Shown here piece after piece: positions 1-7,256 of a DNA stretch of 28,696 bases. Numbering within the stretch: position 1 is the first letter of the stretch; each line of letters opens with the position of its first letter. The DNA comes from Flammeovirgaceae bacterium (lineage in GTDB: Bacteria > Bacteroidota > Bacteroidia > Cytophagales > Cyclobacteriaceae): NCBI GenBank assembly GCA_947457025.1, contig CANGUI010000002.1:1-28696 (forward strand). Direction: 5' to 3'. The notes below the pieces were generated by a model. It was not told where the DNA came from. It worked only from the letters and a program-made list of their open reading frames with translations, and ran no database searches. Position numbers and translations under genes: made by a program.

Positions 1-115
1 ATATGGATCGGGTTAAAGGAGCCGAAGAACAGGCCTATTTTCACACAACCAAGGTAAGGCAAAAAAACGGGCTATGCATCGGGGTGGAGGCCGCGGTTCC
101 GGGCCGGGCGGCACA
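1..115. other. window edge, no assignable gene
   Basis: Plus-strand frame 1 is open from the edge to a TAA at 55-57 (18 residues, ending ...PIFTQPR), so it could be the C-terminus of an upstream gene. Frame 3 is open to a TGA at 132-134. Neither tail is recognisable and both are too short to judge. A run of seven A (61-67) on the plus strand gives a T-run on the minus strand that could belong to a terminator of the leftward DinB gene, but I cannot draw a convincing stem next to it. Confidence 0.3.
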
Positions 116-622
116 TCAGGGATTATTTTTCTGATTCAAATCTACGCCGCGGTAGAAATCCAGATTTCGGTCGCGGAGCAGTTTGGTGATGTACACGATC
201 TGGCCGGTGTGGTAGGCATAATGCTCCACCACGTGCAGAACAATGCCGATGCCGGAGAGGTGGAATGCCTGCACCTTGCGTATGCGCAATGCCTCGGCTT
301 CCGGCAGGTTGCCGATGAGTGCTGAAGCCTCGCGCACCGTGGCCTGACAGGCGCCCCAGACCTCCGCTTTGGTGAGGCCGCCGCGGGTGGCAAACTCCAG
401 GTCGCGCGTGCGCCGGTCGGGCTGCTGACCGAGGGACGACAGGATATACTGCGTAATGTTGCCGCGGAGATGAACCAGCGTGGTGCCGATGCTCAGCGTG
501 CTGCCATTGGGTTGGTACCAGCATTCGCTCTCGCTGATCAGCGCCAGGCAGTTGCCAATCTTGCTGGTGTTCTCTTCCAGGCGCATGATGACGTTGGAGC
601 GAAAATCGGATAGCCAAGACAT
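116..622 (-). CDS. DinB-fold (DUF1572-like) protein
   Basis: A 168-residue protein of the DinB/YfiT-like four-helix superfamily. The metal-binding triad typical of the fold is visible: His51 in LVHLRGNI, and His134 and His138 in the HVVEHYAYHTGQI segment near the end of the chain, the usual place. The length matches single-domain DinB proteins. Members are mostly metal-dependent, often thiol-dependent, transferases or hydrolases whose substrates are unknown, and family knowledge does not give the reaction here. The ATG at 622-620 starts directly at the helix that opens the domain (MSWLSDFRSNVIMRLEEN). The gene lies downstream of tRNA-Val on the same strand, but a terminator at 628-653 separates them, so its own promoter is not obvious. 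Overlapping ORFs in the other minus frames have no family character and are shadows. Confidence 0.85.
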   Translation of the reverse strand: MSWLSDFRSNVIMRLEENTSKIGNCLALISESECWYQPNGSTLSIGTTLVHLRGNITQYILSSLGQQPDRRTRDLEFATRGGLTKAEVWGACQATVREASALIGNLPEAEALRIRKVQAFHLSGIGIVLHVVEHYAYHTGQIVYITKLLRDRNLDFYRGVDLNQKNNP

Positions 623-627
623 AAAGC

Positions 628-653
628 AAAAAAGCCATCATTTGGATGGCTTT
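628..653 (-). terminator. rho-independent terminator of tRNA-Val
   Basis: Read on the minus strand, AAAGCCATC, a 5-nt loop and GATGGCTTT form a perfect 9-bp stem (645-653 with 631-639). The T residues of the stem end continue to a run of six T (633-628). It starts only a few bases after the tRNA 3' end and sits just before the DinB start codon, so it should end the tRNA transcript. Confidence 0.85.
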
Positions 654-656
654 CTG

Positions 657-731
657 TGGGAGCTGAGGGGTTCGAACCCCCGACCCTCTGCTTGTAAGGC
701 AGATGCTCTGAACCAGCTGAGCTAAGCTCCC
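657..731 (-). tRNA. tRNA-Val (anticodon UAC)
   Basis: On the minus strand the acceptor stem is GGGAGCT (731-725) paired with AGCTCCC (664-658), with discriminator A at 657. The D-arm contains AGCTCAGCTGG. The anticodon stem TCTGC/GCAGA encloses the loop CTTACAA, which gives anticodon TAC and reads GUA-type valine codons. The T-arm has the expected GGTTCGAACCCC core. The CCA end is not encoded; the next bases are CAG. This is a normal single-copy tRNA gene with its own terminator directly downstream. Confidence 0.95.
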
Positions 732-835
732 GTTTTTGGGGACTGCAAAAGTAGTACAGTTTTTTGTTTGTGCAAATGCACAATCGGAATTTCAGGGGCG
801 GTTTTTAATGCGGAGCATGTATCCGGATTGCGTTG

Positions 836-843
836 TACCTTTG
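836..843 (+). promoter_or_regulatory. Bacteroidota -7 promoter element (AsmA-like gene)
   Basis: TACCTTTG is an exact match to the Bacteroidota -7 consensus TAnnTTTG. Transcription should begin a few bases downstream, near 849. All ATG codons of the open frame upstream (736, 808, 817) would then be untranscribed, leaving the TTG at 862 as the start. No clear -33 TTG is seen. Confidence 0.6.
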
Positions 844-861
844 TATCACCATTTTTTAATC

Positions 862-3318
862 TTGAAGCGTTTACGAAAAATCATTCTTTACGCGTTCGCC
901 CTGCTGCTTTTTACCATAGTTGCAATCAGCGGGGTTTTTTACCTGTATCGCAACCGCATACTTGAACTTGTTGTGGCGCAAGCCAACAAACAGCTAAAGA
1001 CACCGATACGGGTTGATCAACTGAACGTAACGTGGTGGCGTGAGTTTCCACACCTGTCGGTGGAGTGCGTGGGCGTGTATGTGGAAGACAGCCATCCCGA
1101 AACGGCAGCCTTGTTTGTTGCGAAACGTGTATCGTTCGCATTTAATGCCTGGGCGCTATGGCGTGGAAAGTATGTGATTGAACGGATTGCCGTGCAGCAA
1201 AGTCAGACCTTCATCCGGATCAATCCGGCCGGCGTAGGCAACTATGACATTACTACCAAAACGGGCGACACCGCTGCCCTTTCGTTGCAACTTAACCGCA
1301 TCTCCCTGACCGATGCATGGGTTTCCTACACAGATCTGAGGGCCAGGCAAGAACACCGGTTTGCCAGCGAGGAACTGTCCGCCTCCCTGACCAGCCGCGA
1401 GCACCTGTACGACATTGAAACCCGCGGATTACTGCGGGTAGAGCAAATCGGGGTAGGTAACGGTCGTTACCTCACCGACAAAGACTTCGGGGTGCAGGCT
1501 CACGTACTGTATGATGACAAGCGAAAGGAGGTGCGGATTGACAGTAGCATACTACAACACCAGAACAGCAGGTATCAGGTAGCCGGCACCTACACCTTAA
1601 CGGATACGGCGAGAGTAAATTTGTCGCTGCAAGGTCGGGATGCCAATGTGCAAACATTGTTGACCTTCCTTCCAGCCAACGAAAAGCAGGCTTTGGCAAA
1701 ATATCAGAGCGAGGGAAATGTGTATTTTTCCGCGGAGTTGAAGGGCAGACTTTCCGGCGCTGAATCACCGGCCATGCGCGTGCACTTCGGATGGGATCGC
1801 GCTTCCCTTTTTCATCCGGATTATGACATCCGGATGGAAGATGCGCACCTGGAAGGAACCTTAAACATGCCCGAACTAAGCGACATGACGAGTGCCACCC
1901 TTGATCTTCAAAACATCCGGGGGAAGGTGAACGGTGAGGAATTGTCTGCGCGCGTGCGGATCGAAAATTTTCAACAAGCGTGGTTAACGATGGATTTTAC
2001 CGGAACGCTGAACGTTGGCTTCATCCACTCCATCTATCAGCCCGAAGCGTTTACCGCGCAAAGTGGAACAGTCTCGGGTAGCTTGCATTATGAGGGACCT
2101 CTCAGCAGAGGACAAACAGTTGTGCCTGTACGCAAGCTGGACGGCACACTCCTGTTTCAAAAAGTTCACCTCACAGTACATGACCCTGCACTCGAGCTGG
2201 TTGACCTCACCGGGCAGGTTTCGTTCACGCAGGCTGATGTTACGCTGAGCAACTTCTTCGGGCGTACGGGCAATACCGACTTTTATGTCAACGGACTGTT
2301 CAGAAACGTAGTGAACCACGTGCTTTCCGCTACGGAACCGGTGCGAGTTGATGCTGAACTGCAATCTCAAAATATGTACATCGATGAGCTGGTGGAGCGC
2401 TTCCAAAGCCGGACGGACACTCAAGCCGGTGAGCCCTTCCGGCTATCTCCGGCCTGGACGCTGAATTTCAACTGCCAGATTGATCGGCTGCAGTACAAAA
2501 AATTCAAGGCTCGTTTTCTCGCGGGCGATCTGCAAATCCGCCATCAGCTGGCTGCAACCCGCAATGTGCAGATGAAGACGATGGGGGGCGACCTCACATT
2601 CAACGCAATTGTGGACACTCAAACCCGAGGCTTGGTAGATGTTGTTGGTGGATTTCAATTAGGTAAAATCTTTTTAGACAGTATCTTTTTTGTGTTTGAC
2701 GACTTTGATCAGAACTTCATCCGGGCAACACACCTGAAAGGACGCGTGGACGCCGATGTAGCTTTGGAGATGACCCTCACCGATCAATTGAAGCTTCGGC
2801 CCGAGACATTGATAGCCGATGTTACGGCTACCCTGCGCGGGGGTGAATTGAACAACTTTGATCCATTCCAGAAGCTAAACCGCTACCTGGACGATGAGGG
2901 CCTGAGTAAGTTGCAGTTTGCCGACCTGCGCAATGAAATCCACATCGAAAATCAGACAATCTACATGCCACAGATGGAAATCCGAAGCAATGTCACCACC
3001 ATTCAGCTGAGCGGTACGCACACTTTCGCACAGCAATTCGACTATCGGCTCGTGGCTCCGCTGCGTAATCGGAAAAAAATTGACCCAGACGAAGCGTTCG
3101 GAGCCATTGAAGAGAGTAAGGGGAAAAGCAGGATATTTTTAAAGATCACCGGCACACCGGATAATTACGATGTGAGCTACGACAAGTCGGCTGTAAAACA
3201 AAAGATCGCGGGTGATCTGAAGAAAGAGGTGAAAGAATTGAAAGATGCGTTCCGCCTAAAAGGCAAGCAAAAGAAAAAAGAACTGGAACTATCTGATGAA
3301 GAGTTCGACTGGCGGTAA
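862..3318 (+). CDS. AsmA-like inner-membrane protein
   Basis: An 818-residue protein if translation starts at TTG 862. It opens with a basic stretch (LKRLRKII) and one membrane helix at about residues 6-28, followed by a long beta-rich region. The C-terminal third (about residues 560-745 of this model) looks like the AsmA-like C-terminal domain, with long strands such as the DADVALEMTLTDQLKL segment. The last 50 residues are a lysine/glutamate-rich charged tail (KQKKKELELSDEEFDWR). AsmA/TamB-like proteins are bridge-like envelope proteins linked to lipid transfer and outer-membrane assembly; that is family knowledge, and the role here is inferred. The frame is open back to an ATG at 736, but the -7 element at 836 and the sudden start of a signal-anchor at 862 argue for the TTG. 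The gene ends 3 bases before the stop of convergent cdaA. Confidence 0.8.
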   Translation: MKRLRKIILYAFALLLFTIVAISGVFYLYRNRILELVVAQANKQLKTPIRVDQLNVTWWREFPHLSVECVGVYVEDSHPETAALFVAKRVSFAFNAWALWRGKYVIERIAVQQSQTFIRINPAGVGNYDITTKTGDTAALSLQLNRISLTDAWVSYTDLRARQEHRFASEELSASLTSREHLYDIETRGLLRVEQIGVGNGRYLTDKDFGVQAHVLYDDKRKEVRIDSSILQHQNSRYQVAGTYTLTDTARVNLSLQGRDANVQTLLTFLPANEKQALAKYQSEGNVYFSAELKGRLSGAESPAMRVHFGWDRASLFHPDYDIRMEDAHLEGTLNMPELSDMTSATLDLQNIRGKVNGEELSARVRIENFQQAWLTMDFTGTLNVGFIHSIYQPEAFTAQSGTVSGSLHYEGPLSRGQTVVPVRKLDGTLLFQKVHLTVHDPALELVDLTGQVSFTQADVTLSNFFGRTGNTDFYVNGLFRNVVNHVLSATEPVRVDAELQSQNMYIDELVERFQSRTDTQAGEPFRLSPAWTLNFNCQIDRLQYKKFKARFLAGDLQIRHQLAATRNVQMKTMGGDLTFNAIVDTQTRGLVDVVGGFQLGKIFLDSIFFVFDDFDQNFIRATHLKGRVDADVALEMTLTDQLKLRPETLIADVTATLRGGELNNFDPFQKLNRYLDDEGLSKLQFADLRNEIHIENQTIYMPQMEIRSNVTTIQLSGTHTFAQQFDYRLVAPLRNRKKIDPDEAFGAIEESKGKSRIFLKITGTPDNYDVSYDKSAVKQKIAGDLKKEVKELKDAFRLKGKQKKKELELSDEEFDWR

Positions 3319-3329
3319 GCCTCAGGCTT
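3317..3329. terminator. possible short bidirectional terminator
   Basis: AAGCC-TCA-GGCTT is a perfect 5-bp stem lying across both stop codons, the AsmA TAA and the cdaA TGA. Short T-rich flanks follow on either strand. It is small for a terminator, so this is a weak call. No other terminator fits between these convergent genes, which are 3 bases apart. Confidence 0.35.
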
Positions 3330-4179
3330 TTATTTCAGGTTCGGCTTCGCTCTCTTCCCGCATTTCATCCCAGCGCTCGGGTTCTTCGTTATGCAGGTAC
3401 TCGAGAAGTTTTTGTTCGACCTGGCGCAGCTTCAGGCCACGCAGGAATTTTCCGTTCCGGGCGAGGATCAACCTGCCTGTTTCTTCCGAGACGGCAATCA
3501 CTAACGTATCGGTAACCTCACTCATGCCGATGGCCGAACGGTGGCGCAACCCGAAATGGGCGGGCAGATGATCATTCTCGCTTACCGGCAAAACGCAGCG
3601 CGCGGCCTTGATGCGGCCTTTATGGATGATAACCGCGCCGTCGTGCAGCGGACTGTTTTTATTGAAGATGGATAGCATCAGGCGTTTGGACACATCAGCA
3701 TCCAGTTTATCACCCGTTTCGAGGTAGAATTTCAATTCGGTCTCGCGCGAAAAAACAATCAACGCCCCGGTGCGGGTAGCCTTTAGTGTTTTCAGTGCTT
3801 CCATGAGTTGCGGCACGTCGAAGTCTTCATGGTACTTCGAGCGCCAGTTGGAGATCGAGCCAAACCAACCTTCGCGATTAAATTCGGTAGTGCGGCCCAG
3901 CACGAGCAAAAATTTCCGGATCTCCGGCTGGAACAGAATGATCATCGCCAGCACCCCGACCCCCATAAACTGGCCGAGGATCGTGGCGAGCAGCTCCATT
4001 TCGAGAGCCCGTACCAACAGGTAGATGAGATAAAGAGCGATGATCCCCAAAAAAATATTTACCGCCAGACTGCCGCGAATCAGTTTGTACACCTGATAAA
4101 GCAGAACCGCTACGAGCGTTACATCGGCCAGGTCAACCCAGGTAACTTCCAGGAATCCGATTGAAAAAAGTAACATCAT
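3322..4179 (-). CDS. cdaA: diadenylate cyclase CdaA (c-di-AMP synthase)
   Basis: A 285-residue CdaA/DacA-type enzyme that condenses two ATP into c-di-AMP. Three membrane helices occupy roughly residues 18-33, 40-57 and 68-84, followed by the DAC (DisA_N) domain at about 120-255. The diagnostic catalytic motifs are intact: DGA at 180-182 in NSPLHDGAVII and RHR at 212-214 in FGLRHRSAIGMSE. The C-terminus ends in an acidic tail. The gene follows folP by 12 bases and is probably cotranscribed with it, an arrangement I know from many Bacteroidota. There are two tandem ATG codons (4179 and 4176) and either could be used. No ybbR/cdaR partner gene is adjacent. c-di-AMP usually controls potassium and osmotic balance and wall homeostasis. 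Confidence 0.95.
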   Translation of the reverse strand: MMLLFSIGFLEVTWVDLADVTLVAVLLYQVYKLIRGSLAVNIFLGIIALYLIYLLVRALEMELLATILGQFMGVGVLAMIILFQPEIRKFLLVLGRTTEFNREGWFGSISNWRSKYHEDFDVPQLMEALKTLKATRTGALIVFSRETELKFYLETGDKLDADVSKRLMLSIFNKNSPLHDGAVIIHKGRIKAARCVLPVSENDHLPAHFGLRHRSAIGMSEVTDTLVIAVSEETGRLILARNGKFLRGLKLRQVEQKLLEYLHNEEPERWDEMREESEAEPEIKA

Positions 4180-4191
4180 CGCCGGGTAAAG

Positions 4192-5067
4192 TTACATCAT
4201 TTCGGTGTGGGCTGCCGCGCTTTCGACTTGAAGAAATAGCGTGACGGTTTCCACCGCCGCCTTCACATCATGAACGCGCAGGATGTCAGCACCTTTTTGC
4301 AACGCCACCATGTGCAAAGCTGTGGTGCCGTTGAGGGCTCCGGCGGCATCGGTACCCAGGGTACGCCACACCATGCTTTTACGCGATAGCCCCACGGCTA
4401 CGGGTACGGCCAGCACGTGGAGACGCTCGAGGCAGGCCAGCAGGGTATAGTTCTGGTTTACGGTCTTGGCAAAGCCAAAACCGGGGTCAATGAGAACATC
4501 GCAAATACCGGCTTGTTGGCAAGCCGCCAGTGTCCGGTGAAAATAGTCGACTATTTCATACACCAGATTTTCGTACTGCGTCTGTTCTTGCATCGTCTGC
4601 GGGGTGCCACGCATGTGCATGGCCAGATAAGGTACCTGGCAGCGCGCCACGGTGGCAAGCATGGCGCCATCCAGCTGGCCGGCTGAGATGTCGTTTACCA
4701 GAGCTGCACCAGCCTCCACGGCTTCGGCAGCTACGCGGGCACGAAACGTATCGATGGATAGCCATGCGTGAGGCAGTTCTCGCGCAAGTATCCTGATGGC
4801 GGGGAGCACGCGTTTCAACTCGTCTTCTTCGGAAACGTGGGCGGCCCCCGGCCGCGAAGAATAGCCCCCGATATCCAGGAAATCTGCACCCTCGGCCAGC
4901 ATCTGCTCTGCGCGCACAATCAGGTTACGTTCATCTTCCACCCGGCTGCCCGGGTAAAAGCTGTCGGGCGTGATGTTCAGGATACCCATGACACGGGGGC
5001 GGTCTAGCACCAGCAGACGGCCCCTGCCCCGAAGTGTTTTGTTTCTTGAAAAGAGTTTATTTTGCAC
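4192..5067 (-). CDS. folP: dihydropteroate synthase
   Basis: FolP joins p-aminobenzoate to dihydropterin pyrophosphate in folate synthesis. All family motifs are present: VMGILNITPDSFYPG, DIGGYSSRPGA, LSIDTF, NDISAG, MHMRGTPQTMQ, DPGFGFAKT, GLSRKS and the final RVHDV. The length (291 residues with GTG 5067) is normal. The start is not certain: GTG 5067 gives VQNKLFSRNKTL, which resembles the family N-terminus; TTG 5073 is two codons longer. The TTG at 5097 is unlikely because a -7-like element (TATATTGG, 5101-5094 minus) overlaps it. Its start region faces that of the DUF1599 gene with no spacer, so each promoter lies inside the other gene's coding sequence. It is followed by cdaA in the same operon. 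Confidence 0.95.
   Translation of the reverse strand: MQNKLFSRNKTLRGRGRLLVLDRPRVMGILNITPDSFYPGSRVEDERNLIVRAEQMLAEGADFLDIGGYSSRPGAAHVSEEDELKRVLPAIRILARELPHAWLSIDTFRARVAAEAVEAGAALVNDISAGQLDGAMLATVARCQVPYLAMHMRGTPQTMQEQTQYENLVYEIVDYFHRTLAACQQAGICDVLIDPGFGFAKTVNQNYTLLACLERLHVLAVPVAVGLSRKSMVWRTLGTDAAGALNGTTALHMVALQKGADILRVHDVKAAVETVTLFLQVESAAAHTEMM
5058..5064 (+). promoter_or_regulatory. -7-like element of the DUF1599 operon
   Basis: TATTTTG (TAnnTTG, one base shorter than TAnnTTTG) lies 9 bases before the ATG at 5074, inside the first codons of divergent folP. This is an imperfect match and a weak call, but there is no other intergenic space in which the promoter could lie. Confidence 0.35.
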
Positions 5068-5073
5068 GCTCAA

Positions 5074-5622
5074 ATGACGGATATAACGCTGAACCAATAT
5101 AATGAGGTGATCGGCACCTGCAAAGAATTATTTGCCAAGAAAACGCACGACTACGGCACGGCCTGGCGCATCCTGCGGCTACCGAGCATCACCGATCAGG
5201 TGTTCATCAAAGCACAGCGCATCCGCAGCATCCAGGAGAAAGGCGTGCAGCGGGTAACCGATCCCATCCGAGACGAGTTTATCGGCATCATCAACTACTG
5301 CATTATCGCCCTGATGCAGATGGAGTTGACCAATGAAGACGGAATGGAACTGACGTTCACCGATCTGGAACCACAGTATGATCATGCTGTGGCACAAACC
5401 CTGGCGCTGCTACAAAATAAAAACCACGACTATGCCGAGGCATGGCGGGAGATGCGCGTCAGCAGTATGACCGACATCATCCTGATGAAACTCTATCGCG
5501 TAAAGCAGATTGAAGACCATGCGGGAAAGACGCTCGCCAGCGAGGGTGTTCGCGCCAACTATCAGGACATGATCAACTATGCCGTTTTTTGTATGATCAA
5601 ATTGAACGAAGGGAAATCCTGA
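5074..5622 (+). CDS. DUF1599 (nucleotide modification associated domain 1) protein
   Basis: A 182-residue soluble protein made of two homologous halves. HDYGTAWR at 25-32 (followed by LPSITDQVFIKAQRIRSI) and HDYAEAWR at 118-125 (followed by VSSMTDIILMKLYRVKQIED) are 93 residues apart, and both halves end in an INY-x(2-5)-CxI/CMI type helix. This matches DUF1599, a family of unknown activity named from its association with nucleotide-modification genes; I infer nothing more specific. The start is ATG 5074; the frame extends to a TTG at 5062, but that is part of the probable promoter. The gene heads an apparent operon with the DoxX/thioredoxin-like gene (6-base gap) and aroK (2-base gap), and diverges from folP with almost no spacer. 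Confidence 0.85.
   Translation: MTDITLNQYNEVIGTCKELFAKKTHDYGTAWRILRLPSITDQVFIKAQRIRSIQEKGVQRVTDPIRDEFIGIINYCIIALMQMELTNEDGMELTFTDLEPQYDHAVAQTLALLQNKNHDYAEAWREMRVSSMTDIILMKLYRVKQIEDHAGKTLASEGVRANYQDMINYAVFCMIKLNEGKS
5094..5101 (-). promoter_or_regulatory. -7-like element of the folP-cdaA operon
   Basis: Minus-strand TATATTGG differs from TAnnTTTG at one position. It predicts a transcription start near 5087, a leader of about 15-20 bases before the TTG 5073 / GTG 5067 starts. It lies within codons 7-10 of the DUF1599 gene. Confidence 0.4.
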
Positions 5623-5628
5623 GCAACC

Positions 5629-6729
5629 ATGCAACGATTCATCGATCTGTTTTCAAAATTTTTTGTTGGCGGCCTGTTCATCTTCTCCGGGCTGATCAAA
5701 CTCAACGACCCGGTGGGCACCGAAATCAAACTCGAGGAGTACTTTGAGGTATTCGCCTCCGACTTCGGTTCCTTTTTCCATTTGTTCATGCCGTGGGCAC
5801 TTGAGATTGGTTTCATCCTGATTGTTCTGGAAGTCGTGCTGGGCGTTGCGATTCTGATCAACTGGCGCATGAGCCTAACCACCGTTGTGCTGGTGGGCCT
5901 GCTAACCTTCTTTACCTTCCTAACGTTTTACTCGGCCTATTTTAATAAAGTGACCGATTGTGGGTGCTTTGGTGATGCCATCAAACTCACACCGTGGGAA
6001 TCGTTCTGGAAAGATATCGTACTCATGATCTTTTCGCTGCACTTGTTTTGGCACCGCCGCCGGTTTACCGACATCCTCCGCACGCGGGAAGGGTATGCGG
6101 TGATCGTTGTCGCACTCGTTATCGCCGTTTACCTGGGGGTGTACGCCATCCGGCACCTGCCTTTCATCGACTTCCGCGCTTACCGCGTGGGCAACCACAT
6201 CCCCTCGCAAATGCTGCCGCCCGAGCAGCCCGTGATTGAATATCTGTTTTCCCGGAATGGTGAAGAAATTGCCTCCAAAGATTTTATCACCGACACAACC
6301 TACACGTACGTATCATCGCGCATCCTTAACGAAGATCGGATCAAACCAAAGATCACGGATTATGCAGTCAGTTCTCCGGAGGGAGAAGATAAAACCGCAT
6401 ACACGTTCGAGGGCAACCGATTGATGATTGTGATGTACGACGTACAAAAGGCGAACCCCGCGAAGATGGCGGAGATTCGCGCATTAACGCGTGCGCTTGA
6501 CGGCCAGGTTGATTGTTTCATCCTGACTTCTTCCGGCTACGAACAAGCCGAGGCATTTCGGCACGAATACCAACTGGCTATTCCATTCTACCTGGCTGAT
6601 GCCACCGTTTTGAAGACGATCATCCGCGCAAACCCGGGTATTTGCCTTTGGAAAGGAGGAACCGTGCTTGCCAACTGGCACTACAACGACGCCCCGGAGG
6701 CGGCGGAGGTACTCCGGCTGATTCGGTAG
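5629..6729 (+). CDS. BT_3928-type DoxX-like membrane protein with thioredoxin-fold tail
   Basis: A 366-residue protein. The N-terminal half has about five hydrophobic helices (roughly 8-26, 53-75, 81-103, 127-141, 156-175) and carries CGCFG at 111-115, the cysteine motif of MauE/DoxX-like redox membrane proteins. The C-terminal half (about 200-366) has a thioredoxin-like pattern with a NPGICLWKGG segment in the cis-proline position, but no CxxC where the active site should be, so it is probably not a classical disulfide oxidoreductase. This architecture is the Bacteroidota 'BT_3928 family', whose function is not established as far as I know. The only visible conserved redox pair is the two cysteines of CGCFG. 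It sits between DUF1599 and aroK, with 6- and 2-base gaps, so the three are probably one transcript. Confidence 0.85.
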   Translation: MQRFIDLFSKFFVGGLFIFSGLIKLNDPVGTEIKLEEYFEVFASDFGSFFHLFMPWALEIGFILIVLEVVLGVAILINWRMSLTTVVLVGLLTFFTFLTFYSAYFNKVTDCGCFGDAIKLTPWESFWKDIVLMIFSLHLFWHRRRFTDILRTREGYAVIVVALVIAVYLGVYAIRHLPFIDFRAYRVGNHIPSQMLPPEQPVIEYLFSRNGEEIASKDFITDTTYTYVSSRILNEDRIKPKITDYAVSSPEGEDKTAYTFEGNRLMIVMYDVQKANPAKMAEIRALTRALDGQVDCFILTSSGYEQAEAFRHEYQLAIPFYLADATVLKTIIRANPGICLWKGGTVLANWHYNDAPEAAEVLRLIR

Positions 6730-6731
6730 CC

Positions 6732-7256
6732 ATGCGGGTTTTTCTAATCGGGTTGCCGGGGGCTGGAAAGACAACTTTGGGGAAGGCCCTGGCCGCTCTT
6801 CTTGGTAGGCCCTTTATTGATCTGGATCAGGTTATCGAGTCTGGGGAGCACATTTCGATACCGGAAATTTTCCAGCAGAAAGGGGAGGCACATTTTCGGG
6901 AATTGGAACACGCCTACCTCATCGCACAGATCAATGCTCACCCGGATTTCGTAATGGCGACCGGGGGCGGTGCACCCTGCTTTCATGCCAACCTCAACCG
7001 TATGGATGCAGCCGGTATAACAATTTTTCTGGATGTGCCGGCGGCCGAAATCGTCCGACGTATGGAGCAATCTTCCGCGACCGAAAGACCACTTCTGGCG
7101 AACGTAGGGCGGGCGGAATTAAAAGACCGGATTGAATTTTTGCGCAGCCAACGGTTGCCCTTTTACCGGCAAGCCCGCTTTACCGTTACCGGGATTGCTC
7201 TTCAGGCGGCTGACCTGATCAGAACGGCCAGCCTATCGTCACCATCATCTGAGTAG
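6732..7256 (+). CDS. aroK: shikimate kinase
   Basis: A 174-residue enzyme that phosphorylates shikimate to shikimate-3-phosphate in the chorismate pathway. Walker A is GLPGAGKTT (7-15). Shikimate-binding residues are present: D32 in DLDQ, R56 in HFRELE, and GGGAP at 78-82. R119 in ERPLL is in the lid. The start is ATG 6732, two bases after the previous stop; the frame is open further upstream, but that overlaps the preceding gene in another frame and has no kinase character. The last 38 bases run antisense through the end of the convergent outer-membrane protein gene, so the final 12 codons of both genes share DNA. Confidence 0.93.
   Translation: MRVFLIGLPGAGKTTLGKALAALLGRPFIDLDQVIESGEHISIPEIFQQKGEAHFRELEHAYLIAQINAHPDFVMATGGGAPCFHANLNRMDAAGITIFLDVPAAEIVRRMEQSSATERPLLANVGRAELKDRIEFLRSQRLPFYRQARFTVTGIALQAADLIRTASLSSPSSE

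Noticed and set aside
123..641. 172-codon ORF overlapping the DinB-fold gene in another minus frame
   Set aside because: His/Arg-rich composition without a family; the overlapping frame has the DinB metal triad.
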